A program made the translations under genes and the position numbers. A stretch of 13,780 nucleotides of DNA from a bacterium. GTDB taxonomy: Bacteria > JALSQH01. Below, one piece after another: positions 1 to 7,461 of this stretch. Numbering within the stretch: the first letter of the stretch is position 1; each line of letters opens with the position of its first letter. The DNA lies in contig JALSQH010000206.1 in NCBI GenBank assembly GCA_026985515.1, forward strand, positions 1 to 13,780, in the 5' to 3' direction. The notes below the pieces were generated by a model. That model searched no databases, was not told where the DNA came from, and worked only from the letters and a program-made list of their open reading frames with translations.

Positions 1-453
1 TTTGGTTATGTCGATATGCAGAGAGTACTTCAGGAATCGGAGAGAGGCAAAAAGTTAATGGAACAGTTGCAGAAAGAGAAGGCATTCAAGGAAGAGGATC
101 TGAAGTTGAGACAGCAGGAGATCCAGAAATTGAAGGATGAGTATGATAAAACAAAAAACATGCTTTCCCCCCAGAAAAGAGCTGAAAAGGAGAATGAAAT
201 CATCAAGAAAATGCAGGATTTTCAGAATCTTGTGAATCAGTATCAGATGGAACTGCAGCAGAAACAGAGTGAATATACCAAACAGGCAATTGATGAGATA
301 AAGGATATAATTTCAGATTATGCGAAACAACATGGCTACAATTTGATTCTTTTAAAGGATGCTGTTCTCTACATGCCTTCTTCATCCGACATAACTGATG
401 ATATAATAGAAGAGTACAACAGATGGTACAGAAAAGTAAAGAGCAAAAAGTAG
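1..453 (+). CDS. skp: Periplasmic chaperone Skp/OmpH family (5' end cut off)
   Basis: Partial gene: the reading frame is open from base 1, and the first visible residues [18 protein letters not shown] match the start of the mature OmpH/Skp domain, so only the signal peptide and a few residues are missing. 150 codons are visible. The middle (about residues 20-95) is a long charged coiled coil rich in Lys, Glu and Gln, as in the tentacles of Skp. The end returns to the conserved body strand ([20 protein letters not shown]) followed by a helix and a basic tail. Skp trimers hold unfolded outer-membrane proteins in the periplasm for delivery to BamA. Its position directly before lpxD, with a 31-nt overlap, matches the common bamA-skp-lpxD-fabZ-lpxA order, so bamA is the likely upstream neighbour (inferred). 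Family assignment is firm; function is by homology. Confidence 0.93.
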   Translation, partial: FGYVDMQRVLQESERGKKLMEQLQKEKAFKEEDLKLRQQEIQKLKDEYDKTKNMLSPQKRAEKENEIIKKMQDFQNLVNQYQMELQQKQSEYTKQAIDEIKDIISDYAKQHGYNLILLKDAVLYMPSSSDITDDIIEEYNRWYRKVKSKK

Positions 454-1454
454 CGCTGACACTTCGTGAAATTGCAGATGAGGTAAACGGTAGGGTTGTG
501 GGTGACCCGAATTATGTCGTAACAGGAATTTCAACTATTCAGGATGCAGATTCTAACTCCTTAACATTTCTTGCAAATCCAAAATACAGGAAATTCGTTT
601 CCACAACCAGGGCGGGAGCTATTCTTATTAACGAGGATCCCGGTGTCGCAGGAAAGAACTTCATTGTGGTTGATGACCCGTATCTTGCTTTTGCGAAAAT
701 CCTTGCGAAACACTTCTACACCCCACCAGTTCCTGCCGGGATTTCGAAGAGGGCAATTGTTTCAGAGAATGCGGTGATAGGGGAGAATGTCACTGTTGGG
801 GATGGAACCATAATTTCTGATGGGGTCTCAATCGGTGACGGTACCTACATCTATCCGGGTGTTTTCATAAGTGAGAACAGCAGAGTGGGTAAAAATGCAT
901 TGATTTACCCGGGTGTTATTGTCAGGGAGAACAGCATCATAGGAGACAATGTGATAATCCAGCCAGGTGTGGTGATTGGAGGAGATGGTTTTGGGTTTGT
1001 CCCGGGAAAGAATGGTCATTTCAAAATTCCTCAACTTGGTAATGTGGTCATAGAAGATGATGTGGAGATTGGAGCCAACACCACCATTGATAGAGGTGCC
1101 ATAGGGAGCACGGTAATCGGAAAAGGGACCAAAATAGATAATCTTGTCCAGATAGGTCACAATGTTACCATAGGAAAATATTGTCTGATAGCCGCTCAGG
1201 TCGGTATTGCTGGAAGTACTAAAATAGGAAATTTCGTTATGATAGGTGGGCAGGCTGGTATAGCGGGTCATCTTGAGATAGGTGATGGAGTTCAGATAGC
1301 TGCAAAGAGTGGTATAAATGCTTCCATTCCACCCGGTGAGATAGTTGGTGGAATTCCAGCGGTAAGGCACAGAGATTGGTTGAAGATTGTATCGGTATGG
1401 AAAAGGTTGCCCCAGCTCTGGGAGAGGGTAAAGAAACTGGAGGATAAAAGATGA
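423..1454 (+). CDS. lpxD: UDP-3-O-acylglucosamine N-acyltransferase LpxD
   Basis: LpxD adds the second 3-hydroxyacyl chain, from acyl-ACP, to the 2-amino group of UDP-3-O-acylglucosamine in the cytoplasm. The protein has 343 residues (E. coli LpxD has 341). Residues about 12-100 form the uridine-binding N-terminal domain, with the typical stretch [13 protein letters not shown]. From about residue 108 to 310 there are hexapeptide repeats of a left-handed beta-helix. The LpxD hallmark GGDGFGF is at 187-193, and the catalytic histidine is His246 in VQIGHNV. A C-terminal helix (about 318-343) matches the ACP-recognition helix. The ATG at 423 lies inside skp and has a purine-rich GAAGAG about 8 nt upstream. 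No later ATG or GTG fits, so the protein starts roughly 8 residues earlier than the E. coli enzyme. The stop overlaps the fabZ start in an ATGA. Confidence 0.97.
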   Translation: MVQKSKEQKVALTLREIADEVNGRVVGDPNYVVTGISTIQDADSNSLTFLANPKYRKFVSTTRAGAILINEDPGVAGKNFIVVDDPYLAFAKILAKHFYTPPVPAGISKRAIVSENAVIGENVTVGDGTIISDGVSIGDGTYIYPGVFISENSRVGKNALIYPGVIVRENSIIGDNVIIQPGVVIGGDGFGFVPGKNGHFKIPQLGNVVIEDDVEIGANTTIDRGAIGSTVIGKGTKIDNLVQIGHNVTIGKYCLIAAQVGIAGSTKIGNFVMIGGQAGIAGHLEIGDGVQIAAKSGINASIPPGEIVGGIPAVRHRDWLKIVSVWKRLPQLWERVKKLEDKR

Positions 1455-1894
1455 ATGATTGGGAAGAAATTGTAGAACTGTTACCACATAGATTTCCCTT
1501 TGTGCTCATTGATAGAGTGGAGTCCTTTAAAGAGGGCAAAAAAATTGTCGCGGTAAAAAATGTCTCCTTTGATGAGCCATTTTTCTCAGGTCACTTTCCC
1601 TCAAATCCCCTGATGCCTGGTGTTCTTATTATTGAGTCTATGGCACAGGCCGGGGGACTTCTACTGGTGAAGAGTTATCCTGAGTTGAAAAATGCTCCAG
1701 CGTTTCTGGTGGGAATAGATAAAGCGAGGTTCAAAAAAGAGGTCAGACCGGGGGATCAGCTTTTAATTGAAGTTGTATTGAAGAGAAAGGTTGGATCAAT
1801 TTATAATCTCAAGTGTAAGGCCTCTGTGGAAGGGTCCATTGCCGCTGAGGCTGAAATACTTGTTTCCATAAATAAAGATCAGGAGAAGGAGTGA
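1451..1894 (+). CDS. fabZ: 3-hydroxyacyl-ACP dehydratase FabZ
   Basis: FabZ dehydrates (3R)-hydroxyacyl-ACP to trans-2-enoyl-ACP in fatty acid elongation. It competes with LpxA and LpxD for the 3-hydroxyacyl-ACP pool, which explains its place between them. The 147-residue length is normal for the family. The hot-dog fold signatures are clear: [14 protein letters not shown] near the start, then [20 protein letters not shown] with catalytic His48 and Glu62, then MAQAGG on the central helix, and [18 protein letters not shown]. The GHFP/PGV pattern and the short length indicate FabZ rather than FabA. The start codon overlaps the lpxD stop (ATGA) and a strong GGAGG lies 7 nt upstream at 1439-1443, so coupled translation is likely. 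No LpxC fusion is present, unlike the LpxC-FabZ fusions of Bacteroidetes. Confidence 0.97.
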   Translation: MNDWEEIVELLPHRFPFVLIDRVESFKEGKKIVAVKNVSFDEPFFSGHFPSNPLMPGVLIIESMAQAGGLLLVKSYPELKNAPAFLVGIDKARFKKEVRPGDQLLIEVVLKRKVGSIYNLKCKASVEGSIAAEAEILVSINKDQEKE

Positions 1895-1897
1895 AGT

Positions 1898-2701
1898 ATG
1901 AGTGTCAAAATTGATCCCAGAGCTATTGTGGAGAAGGGAGCAGAGTTGGGTGAGAATGTTGTTATTGATGCCTATGCCTTTGTGGGGAGTAAGGTTAAAA
2001 TTGGAGACAACACCTATGTGGGACCCGGGGTTATCATAAAAAATAGAACTACCATCGGGAAGAATAACAAATTCTTTGCCTATTCATCCATTGGTGAAAT
2101 ACCGCAGGATCTCAAATATCATGGAGAAGATACTGAACTGATAATCGGCGATAATAACACATTCAGAGAGTTTGTAACCATTAATATTGGAACTGAGGGT
2201 GGTGGGGGGGTGACCAGGATTGGAAATAATAATCTGTTTATGGCGTACACCCATGTCGCTCATGATTGCATAATAGGAGATTTCAATGTATTTTCCAATC
2301 TTGCCTCACTGGCTGGTCACATAGTTGTGGGAAATCATGTTGGTGTTGGTGGAATGTCCGGTATTCATCAGTTTGTTCACATAGGTGATTATGCCTATAT
2401 TGGTGGTGGTTCAATGGTTACTCAGGATGTTGTACCCTTTGTGATGGTGGCGGGAAACAGGGCAGAGGTTTATGGAATAAACAGAATTGGACTTGAGAGA
2501 AAGGGATTCAGTGAGGAACAGATTAAGATTGTAAAGAGGATATTTGAGATTTTTTTTAAATCTGGTCTCACTGTAAAGGAGGCTGTAAATAAAATTTCAA
2601 CAGAACTTCCCCAGACAAAAGAGGTAAAAATATTCCTTGACTTTGTCAGAAATGCTTCTGATCGGGGTTTCTGCCGGCTGGTTAAGAATAATTCCCGATA
2701 G
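1898..2701 (+). CDS. lpxA: UDP-N-acetylglucosamine O-acyltransferase LpxA
   Basis: LpxA performs the first, reversible step of lipid A synthesis: transfer of a 3-hydroxyacyl chain from ACP to the 3-OH of UDP-GlcNAc. The protein has 267 residues (E. coli 262). Hexapeptide repeats run from about residue 5 to 190, followed by a helical C-terminal domain. Diagnostic segments are IGEIPQDLKYHGE (65-77), the catalytic His122 in HVAHDC (E. coli His125), His141 and His157, and VAGNRAEVYGINRIGLERKGF (start about 184). By alignment from memory, the acyl-chain ruler position (E. coli Gly173) is Gly170, which suggests a long rather than a C10 chain. The start has two Shine-Dalgarno cores (AGGAGAAGGAG, 1881-1891) and lies 3 nt after the fabZ stop. 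A run of seven G at 2204-2210 falls in the conserved glycine loop. Confidence 0.97.
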   Translation: MSVKIDPRAIVEKGAELGENVVIDAYAFVGSKVKIGDNTYVGPGVIIKNRTTIGKNNKFFAYSSIGEIPQDLKYHGEDTELIIGDNNTFREFVTINIGTEGGGGVTRIGNNNLFMAYTHVAHDCIIGDFNVFSNLASLAGHIVVGNHVGVGGMSGIHQFVHIGDYAYIGGGSMVTQDVVPFVMVAGNRAEVYGINRIGLERKGFSEEQIKIVKRIFEIFFKSGLTVKEAVNKISTELPQTKEVKIFLDFVRNASDRGFCRLVKNNSR

Positions 2702-2721
2702 GTCAGAGTGGGGAATTTGTT

Positions 2722-3846
2722 ATGAAAAAAATCCTCGTCATAACAGGTGAGGAGTCGGGGGACAAGCAGTTCTCTCTTTTCTGGAGAGAAATAAGTCCCT
2801 TTCTTTCTGAGGATTATTTACTCTGGGGCATAGGGGGGAATTTCTTCACTTCCATTGGAGGAGAGGTTGTTTTCCCTCAGGAGAACCTTTCTGTAATGGG
2901 TGTTACTGAGGTCCTTTTCAGAGCCAGAGACATCCTTGAGGCGGGGAAAAGGATTCTGAGTCATCCATATCTGACAGAAACTTCCGGAGTTGTACTTGTG
3001 GATTTCCCCGATTTTAATTTCAGAATTGGAAAGTTACTTGCAGGAAGAGGTTATCCTGTAATTTATTTTATCCCTCCCAAGGTGTGGGCATGGAGGAGGG
3101 GTAGAATAAAGGTTATGAAAAAGTTTGTTAAGCTTGCACTGCTCATTTTTCCCTTTGAATCAGAACTCTACTCTGCTGAGGGGATTGAGAATATCTATGT
3201 TGGAAATCCTGCTATCAGGTATCTCGGGAAAAGGTTGAAGAGTGCCGCAAGAGATTCAGTTCTTCTTCTGCCTGGTAGCAGAAATTTTGAGGTTGAGAAA
3301 CTCCTCCCCATAATGCTCAGGACTGTAAAAGTCCTTGATTTTTATGGATATAAATTGAAGAAGAAATTGATACTTGCCAGCAGTGTGGACAGAACAAAAA
3401 TTGTTACTCTGCTAACTGAAGCAGAGACCTGTGGGGAAATTGTGATAGTGGATGAAAAGAATCTGGTAGAAGTCCTTCCCACAGGAAGAATTGCCATAGC
3501 TGCCTCTGGTACCATTAATCTTGAACTCGCTGTGGCAGGAGTTCCACAGGTGGTTGTTTACAGGGTTTCACCTCTGACTTTTGCGATAGGTAAAAGGTTT
3601 GTTAAGCTTTCTCATGTTTCTCCAGTAAATATTGTGGCCGGCAGGGAGGTGGTGCCTGAATTGCTTCAGGATGAATGCAATGAGAAAAGAATCGTTGAGA
3701 AAGTGTTGAATTTTCTGGATAATGAGGAGCTGGTTAGCAGAGTCAGATCGGGCTATGAAGAGGTGACTGGAGTTCTTTCCTCCGGGGTTGAACCATCTCT
3801 AATTGCCAGCAAAGTAGAGGAAATTTTTGAGAAAAAGGGAAGATGA
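2722..3846 (+). CDS. lpxB: Lipid-A-disaccharide synthase LpxB
   Basis: LpxB (glycosyltransferase family GT19) joins UDP-2,3-diacylglucosamine and 2,3-diacylglucosamine 1-phosphate into the lipid A disaccharide at the inner face of the cytoplasmic membrane. It has 374 residues (E. coli 382). N-terminal motifs are ITGEESGD (7-14), GIGG (36-39), MGVTEVL (59-65), VLVDFPDFNF (91-100) and PPKVWAWRRGR (118-128). C-terminal motifs are LLPGSR (182-187), AASGTINLELA (260-270) and VNIVAGREVVPELLQ (302-316). Two differences from the usual family pattern stand out. The motif normally written GHP or GHT is GNP here (161-163), and the linker from it to LLPGSR is about 10 residues shorter than in E. coli. 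It lies 20 nt after lpxA with only a weak GTGGGGA ribosome site. It directly follows lpxA, so the lpxI often placed here is absent. Confidence 0.95.
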   Translation: MKKILVITGEESGDKQFSLFWREISPFLSEDYLLWGIGGNFFTSIGGEVVFPQENLSVMGVTEVLFRARDILEAGKRILSHPYLTETSGVVLVDFPDFNFRIGKLLAGRGYPVIYFIPPKVWAWRRGRIKVMKKFVKLALLIFPFESELYSAEGIENIYVGNPAIRYLGKRLKSAARDSVLLLPGSRNFEVEKLLPIMLRTVKVLDFYGYKLKKKLILASSVDRTKIVTLLTEAETCGEIVIVDEKNLVEVLPTGRIAIAASGTINLELAVAGVPQVVVYRVSPLTFAIGKRFVKLSHVSPVNIVAGREVVPELLQDECNEKRIVEKVLNFLDNEELVSRVRSGYEEVTGVLSSGVEPSLIASKVEEIFEKKGR

Positions 3847-5561
3847 AAGTTTATCTTAGATTGTTGAGATATGTTTACCCCTACAGGACATCTCTGATAC
3901 TTGCCTCTCTTTTTATGTTACTTGTGGCGGGTCTCACTTCCCTCAGTGCCTACATTGTGAAACCTGTTATGGATTATATCTTTGTGCAGAAGAAGGAGAA
4001 TTTGATTATCCCCTTTGCAATTCTTATCATACTGATTTTCTTCTTCAAAGGTCTTTTTTCATACCTGCAGAGAGTTATAATGGGAAGGGTGGGAATGAGG
4101 GTTGTAACAGATCTCAGACAGGAACTCTTTGATCACCTGTTGACGCAGAATCTTGCCTTTTTCAGATCAGAGTCCTCTGGAAATCTTCTTTCAAGGATTG
4201 TTAACGATGTGTACATGGTCCAGTATGCCGTCACTCAGGCAATAACAGGACTTGTTCAGCATGTTTTTACAGTTGTGGGTCTTGTGGTTGTTGTTTTTTA
4301 TCTTAACTGGAAACTTGCCCTGGTGGCGATTATCGCTTTTCCCCTGGCAGTTTATCCTTTGATCTACTTCAGTTCCAAGATGAGGAAGTACAGCAGGGAA
4401 ACTCAAAGGTCGTATGCAAGAATGAGTGAAGCTATTCTGGAGGGATTGAAGGGCATCGAAATAGTTAAGGCTTTCAATACAGAGGAGTATGAGAGGAAGA
4501 GGTTTAGAAAGGCCAACGAGGAGATGTTCAGAATAGTAATGAAGAATGTGAAAGTTCAATCTCTCTCCAATCCTGTCATGGAGTTCATAGGCGCCCTGGG
4601 GGTTGCATCCATCATATCCCTCGGGGGTTACCTTGTTATACATGGAAGTATGACTGAAGGTGAATTCTTCTCCTTCATAGCATCACTCATGATGCTATAT
4701 GATCCCATCAGAAAAATGAATGGTCTGAATGCCCTCATTCAGGCTGGAGTTGCTGCTGGTGAGAGGATTTTCCAGATACTTGACCTGCCACCTGAAGATG
4801 TTGATAGAGGAGGCGAAATTGAGTTAAGGGAGTTCAGGAGGGAGATAAGATATGAGAATGTCTACTTTAAGTATGAGGATAGATGGATAATCAGGGGAGT
4901 TGATATGGAAATAAAGAGGGGTGAGATGGTGGCAATAGTTGGTTCCACAGGCAGTGGTAAAACAACCCTTGTCAATCTTCTTCCCAGGTTTTATGAAGTA
5001 ACAGATGGGAGGATCACGATTGATGGAATAGATATAAGGAAGATTTCCCTTTCCTCGCTGAGAAGAAATATCAGCGTTGTGACTCAGCAAACCATTCTTT
5101 TTAACGATACTGTGAAAAACAATATTCTCTATGGTAACTGGGGAGCCAGTTTTGAAGATGTGGTCAGAGCGGCAAAAATTGCAAATGCCCATGATTTCAT
5201 AATGAAACTCCCCGAAGGTTATGACACGATTATTGGTGAGGGGGGAGTTAAACTCTCGGGAGGGGAGAGGCAGAGAATTTCAATTGCCAGGGCAGTTTTG
5301 AAAAATGCTCCAATTTTAATACTTGATGAAGCTACAAGTTCACTGGATACTGAATCGGAGAGAGAAGTACAGGAGGCAATAGAGAGGTTGATGGAAAACA
5401 GAACTTCCATAGTAATTGCCCACAGATTATCCACCGTGAGAAGAGCAGATAGAATATATGTAATAAAGGATGGGAAGGTTGTTGAAGTGGGAAATCATGA
5501 GGAATTGCTGAGTCTTAAAGGAGAATATCACCGTTTGTACATGCTCCAGTTTGAGGATTGA
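3843..5561 (+). CDS. msbA: MsbA-type lipid A / lipid ABC flippase (fused TMD-NBD)
   Basis: A 572-residue half-transporter of the ABCB/MsbA type (E. coli MsbA has 582). The N-terminal part (about 1-315) holds about six membrane helices, for example 18-40, 55-75, 138-153, 156-178 and 245-268, with typical coupling sequences (FFRSESSGNLLSRIVNDV). The C-terminal ATPase has Walker A GSTGSGKT (367-374), Q-loop QQTILF (415-420), signature LSGGERQR (471-478), Walker B ILILDEATSSLD (491-502) and H-loop His527. It should work as a homodimer, flipping core-lipid A from the inner to the outer leaflet of the cytoplasmic membrane. Sequence alone cannot separate MsbA from related lipid or peptide exporters; the position inside the LPS operon is the main support. 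The start overlaps the lpxB stop (ATGA) with AAGGGA just upstream. Confidence 0.9.
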   Translation: MKVYLRLLRYVYPYRTSLILASLFMLLVAGLTSLSAYIVKPVMDYIFVQKKENLIIPFAILIILIFFFKGLFSYLQRVIMGRVGMRVVTDLRQELFDHLLTQNLAFFRSESSGNLLSRIVNDVYMVQYAVTQAITGLVQHVFTVVGLVVVVFYLNWKLALVAIIAFPLAVYPLIYFSSKMRKYSRETQRSYARMSEAILEGLKGIEIVKAFNTEEYERKRFRKANEEMFRIVMKNVKVQSLSNPVMEFIGALGVASIISLGGYLVIHGSMTEGEFFSFIASLMMLYDPIRKMNGLNALIQAGVAAGERIFQILDLPPEDVDRGGEIELREFRREIRYENVYFKYEDRWIIRGVDMEIKRGEMVAIVGSTGSGKTTLVNLLPRFYEVTDGRITIDGIDIRKISLSSLRRNISVVTQQTILFNDTVKNNILYGNWGASFEDVVRAAKIANAHDFIMKLPEGYDTIIGEGGVKLSGGERQRISIARAVLKNAPILILDEATSSLDTESEREVQEAIERLMENRTSIVIAHRLSTVRRADRIYVIKDGKVVEVGNHEELLSLKGEYHRLYMLQFED

Positions 5562-6223
5562 TGAAGAGTATAAAGAGATTCTTAAAAGTTGTGTTACTTC
5601 CTGATCTTGTCTATCTTATTGTAAGATTGTGGTTGAAAACGGAAAAGTTTATCTATGTAAACCTCTCCGCACCAGATTACTACCACAAAAAAGGTCAGCC
5701 ACTGATTGTCCTTTCCTGGCATGGAAGAATAATCTTTGTTCCTCCAACACCCTGGAGCAACAGGGTTAAAATCCTTGTCAGTGCCTCTGAAGATGGAGAT
5801 ATGCTGATGAGATACCTTTCTAAATTCGGCTATGAATTTGTGAGGGGTTCGAGCAGAAGGGGTGGTGAACAGGCGAAGGAGCTTCTGTACAGAGCCCTTT
5901 TGGAAGGATACGATATTTTCATAACTCCTGATGGTCCCACAGGTCCCTCTCACAGATTCAAGCCGGGAGCGGTGGAGCTTGCTCTTAAAACTGGTGTCCC
6001 TATTTTCTTTCTTCTGGTAACCACCAATCGTCCTGTTGAGTTTAATACATGGGACAGGTTTTGCATTCCTGCTCCCTTCAGCAGGGTTTATGTTTTCCTC
6101 TTTGGTCCATACTATGTGAAGAACATGGATGATGTGAATTTCCTGGAAAAGGAAATGACGAGGCTTGAGAGAGAAATTGACTGGATAGCAGGGAGAAGGG
6201 GAGATGATCTACCAGGTTTTTAA
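5561..6223 (+). CDS. DUF374-family lysophospholipid/lipid A acyltransferase-like protein
   Basis: A 220-residue protein of the DUF374 branch of the LPLAT acyltransferase superfamily. Residues 8-24 could be a membrane anchor. The conserved order of this family is present: SWHGRIIF (52-59, His54 as the catalytic-type histidine), SASEDGD (74-80), VRGSSRRGG (94-102), TPDGPTGP (122-129), KPGAVELA (134-141) and WDRFCIPAPFSRV (164-176). Sitting between msbA and waaA, it probably adds a secondary acyl chain to Kdo-lipid A, taking the place of LpxL/LpxM, which are a different family. This role is inferred from context; acylation of another lipid is possible. I chose ATG 5561, which forms TGATG with the msbA stop and has GAGG 4 nt upstream. 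A TTG at 5558 would add one residue. Confidence 0.85.
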   Translation: MKSIKRFLKVVLLPDLVYLIVRLWLKTEKFIYVNLSAPDYYHKKGQPLIVLSWHGRIIFVPPTPWSNRVKILVSASEDGDMLMRYLSKFGYEFVRGSSRRGGEQAKELLYRALLEGYDIFITPDGPTGPSHRFKPGAVELALKTGVPIFFLLVTTNRPVEFNTWDRFCIPAPFSRVYVFLFGPYYVKNMDDVNFLEKEMTRLEREIDWIAGRRGDDLPGF

Positions 6224-7415
6224 TAGCCTTTTATACCCTTTTATTCTTCCCCCTGCCCTGGTGTGGGCGGATAGAAGGAGAGATTATCCACTGAAAATCT
6301 GGAAGCGAATTTCTCCTGAGATAGAGAAAAAGTACACCTATTTTTTCCATCTTGCATCACTGGGAGAGGCAAAAACAGTATCTCCTTTGCTGGAATTGTG
6401 GAAGGAAAAAAGAGAGGAAATTCTTTTTGAAACTGTTACACCAACCGGTTATGATGAGTTGAGAAAAAAAAATGTTGATGTGATTCTCTTTCCCTTTGAT
6501 TACTATCCTCTTCTTCGCCTCAATCTAAGGAGAAGTGGAGTGAAAGAGGTTTTTGTTTTTGAGACTGAGCTCTGGCCAGGACTTTTCTCTGCAGCCCTTG
6601 ATCTCAATTTAAGGATCAGAATGCTGAATGTAAAATTTTCATCTTCTACCATTTCAATGCTCAGGAGAACAGCTTTTTTCTGGAAAAGGAGGTTAAGAAA
6701 GGTTGATGAATGGTTCGTTGTTGATGAAGGGGTGAGAAATTTTTTGGTGGAATATGGCATAGAACCGGGTAAAATAAAGATTGTCCCGGATCTCAAGTAC
6801 CTGTCATCTTTTGAGGAGAAAAGCGTCCCTGAAGAAATTGAGGAAAAATTGAGGGCATGGGTGGGAAATAGAAGAAAAAAAATAATAGTAATGGGTAGCA
6901 TGCACAGGGGTGAAGAGGTTATTGTTGAGAAGGTAAATTTTAAAAAGTTCAGGGTGATCTATGTACCCCGGCATCTCAACTATCTTGATGAGTTGAAGCA
7001 TTATTTTTCTGAAAGGGGCCTGAGGGTTTCCCTTTTTTCTGATACTGCAGAGAAGGATTCAGACATCTTGCTGGTAGATAAATATGGTCTGTTGTCATTT
7101 CTCTACAATGCTGGTGACATTGCAGTTATAGGTGGTAGTTTTGTACCACACGGAGGCCACAACCCTCTTGAAGCTGTCAATTTTAAAAAACCAGTGATTT
7201 TTGGCAGGCACATGGAAAATTTTAAGGAAATCGCGGGAGATATAGTTGAATGTGGCGGAGGAAGTTTCTGTGATATGGAAGAAATTGGAGAACTTTTTGA
7301 AAATTATGAAAAATTCTTTCCCCCTGATAAAATTAGAAGTTGCTATGAAAGGTTGAAAAAAAAGAGTGAGATTGTAAGAGATGCATACTCACTGATTGTA
7401 ATGGGAACAAATTAA
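6204..7415 (+). CDS. waaA: 3-deoxy-D-manno-octulosonic acid transferase WaaA (KdtA)
   Basis: WaaA (GT30) moves Kdo from CMP-Kdo to the lipid IVA precursor at the cytoplasmic face of the inner membrane. It has 403 residues (E. coli 425). The N-terminus (about 3-20) is the usual hydrophobic anchor. Family motifs follow in order: HLASLGEAKTVSPLL (49-63, with Glu55 at the catalytic-base position), ETVTPTGYDELR (76-87), FPFDYYP (96-102), FVFETELWPGL (117-127), MGSMHRGEE (230-238), VPRHLNYLDEL (254-264) and GGSFVPHGGHNPLEA (310-324) ending in GRHMENFKEIA (334-344). The segment usually GNLKFD reads PDLKY (195-199). The number of Kdo residues added cannot be told from sequence. The ATG lies 20 nt inside the acyltransferase gene, with GGGAG 8 nt upstream. 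An A9 run (6464-6472) lies within the gene. Confidence 0.96.
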   Translation: MIYQVFNSLLYPFILPPALVWADRRRDYPLKIWKRISPEIEKKYTYFFHLASLGEAKTVSPLLELWKEKREEILFETVTPTGYDELRKKNVDVILFPFDYYPLLRLNLRRSGVKEVFVFETELWPGLFSAALDLNLRIRMLNVKFSSSTISMLRRTAFFWKRRLRKVDEWFVVDEGVRNFLVEYGIEPGKIKIVPDLKYLSSFEEKSVPEEIEEKLRAWVGNRRKKIIVMGSMHRGEEVIVEKVNFKKFRVIYVPRHLNYLDELKHYFSERGLRVSLFSDTAEKDSDILLVDKYGLLSFLYNAGDIAVIGGSFVPHGGHNPLEAVNFKKPVIFGRHMENFKEIAGDIVECGGGSFCDMEEIGELFENYEKFFPPDKIRSCYERLKKKSEIVRDAYSLIVMGTN

Positions 7416-7461
7416 AGTGAAATATGTCTAAACTCTACAAAATTCTCAAAGGGGTGAGGTC

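Noticed and set aside
828-1487. 219-codon open frame on the - strand opposite lpxD
   Set aside because: It lies wholly over the well-supported lpxD/fabZ coding region. The regular hexapeptide repeat of LpxD produces the long shadow frame, and the product matches no recognisable family.
7365-7393. Inverted repeat AGTGAG/CTCACT near the end of waaA as a terminator before the ABC cassette
   Set aside because: Only 6 bp with a loop of about 17 nt, inside coding sequence, and no U-tract follows.
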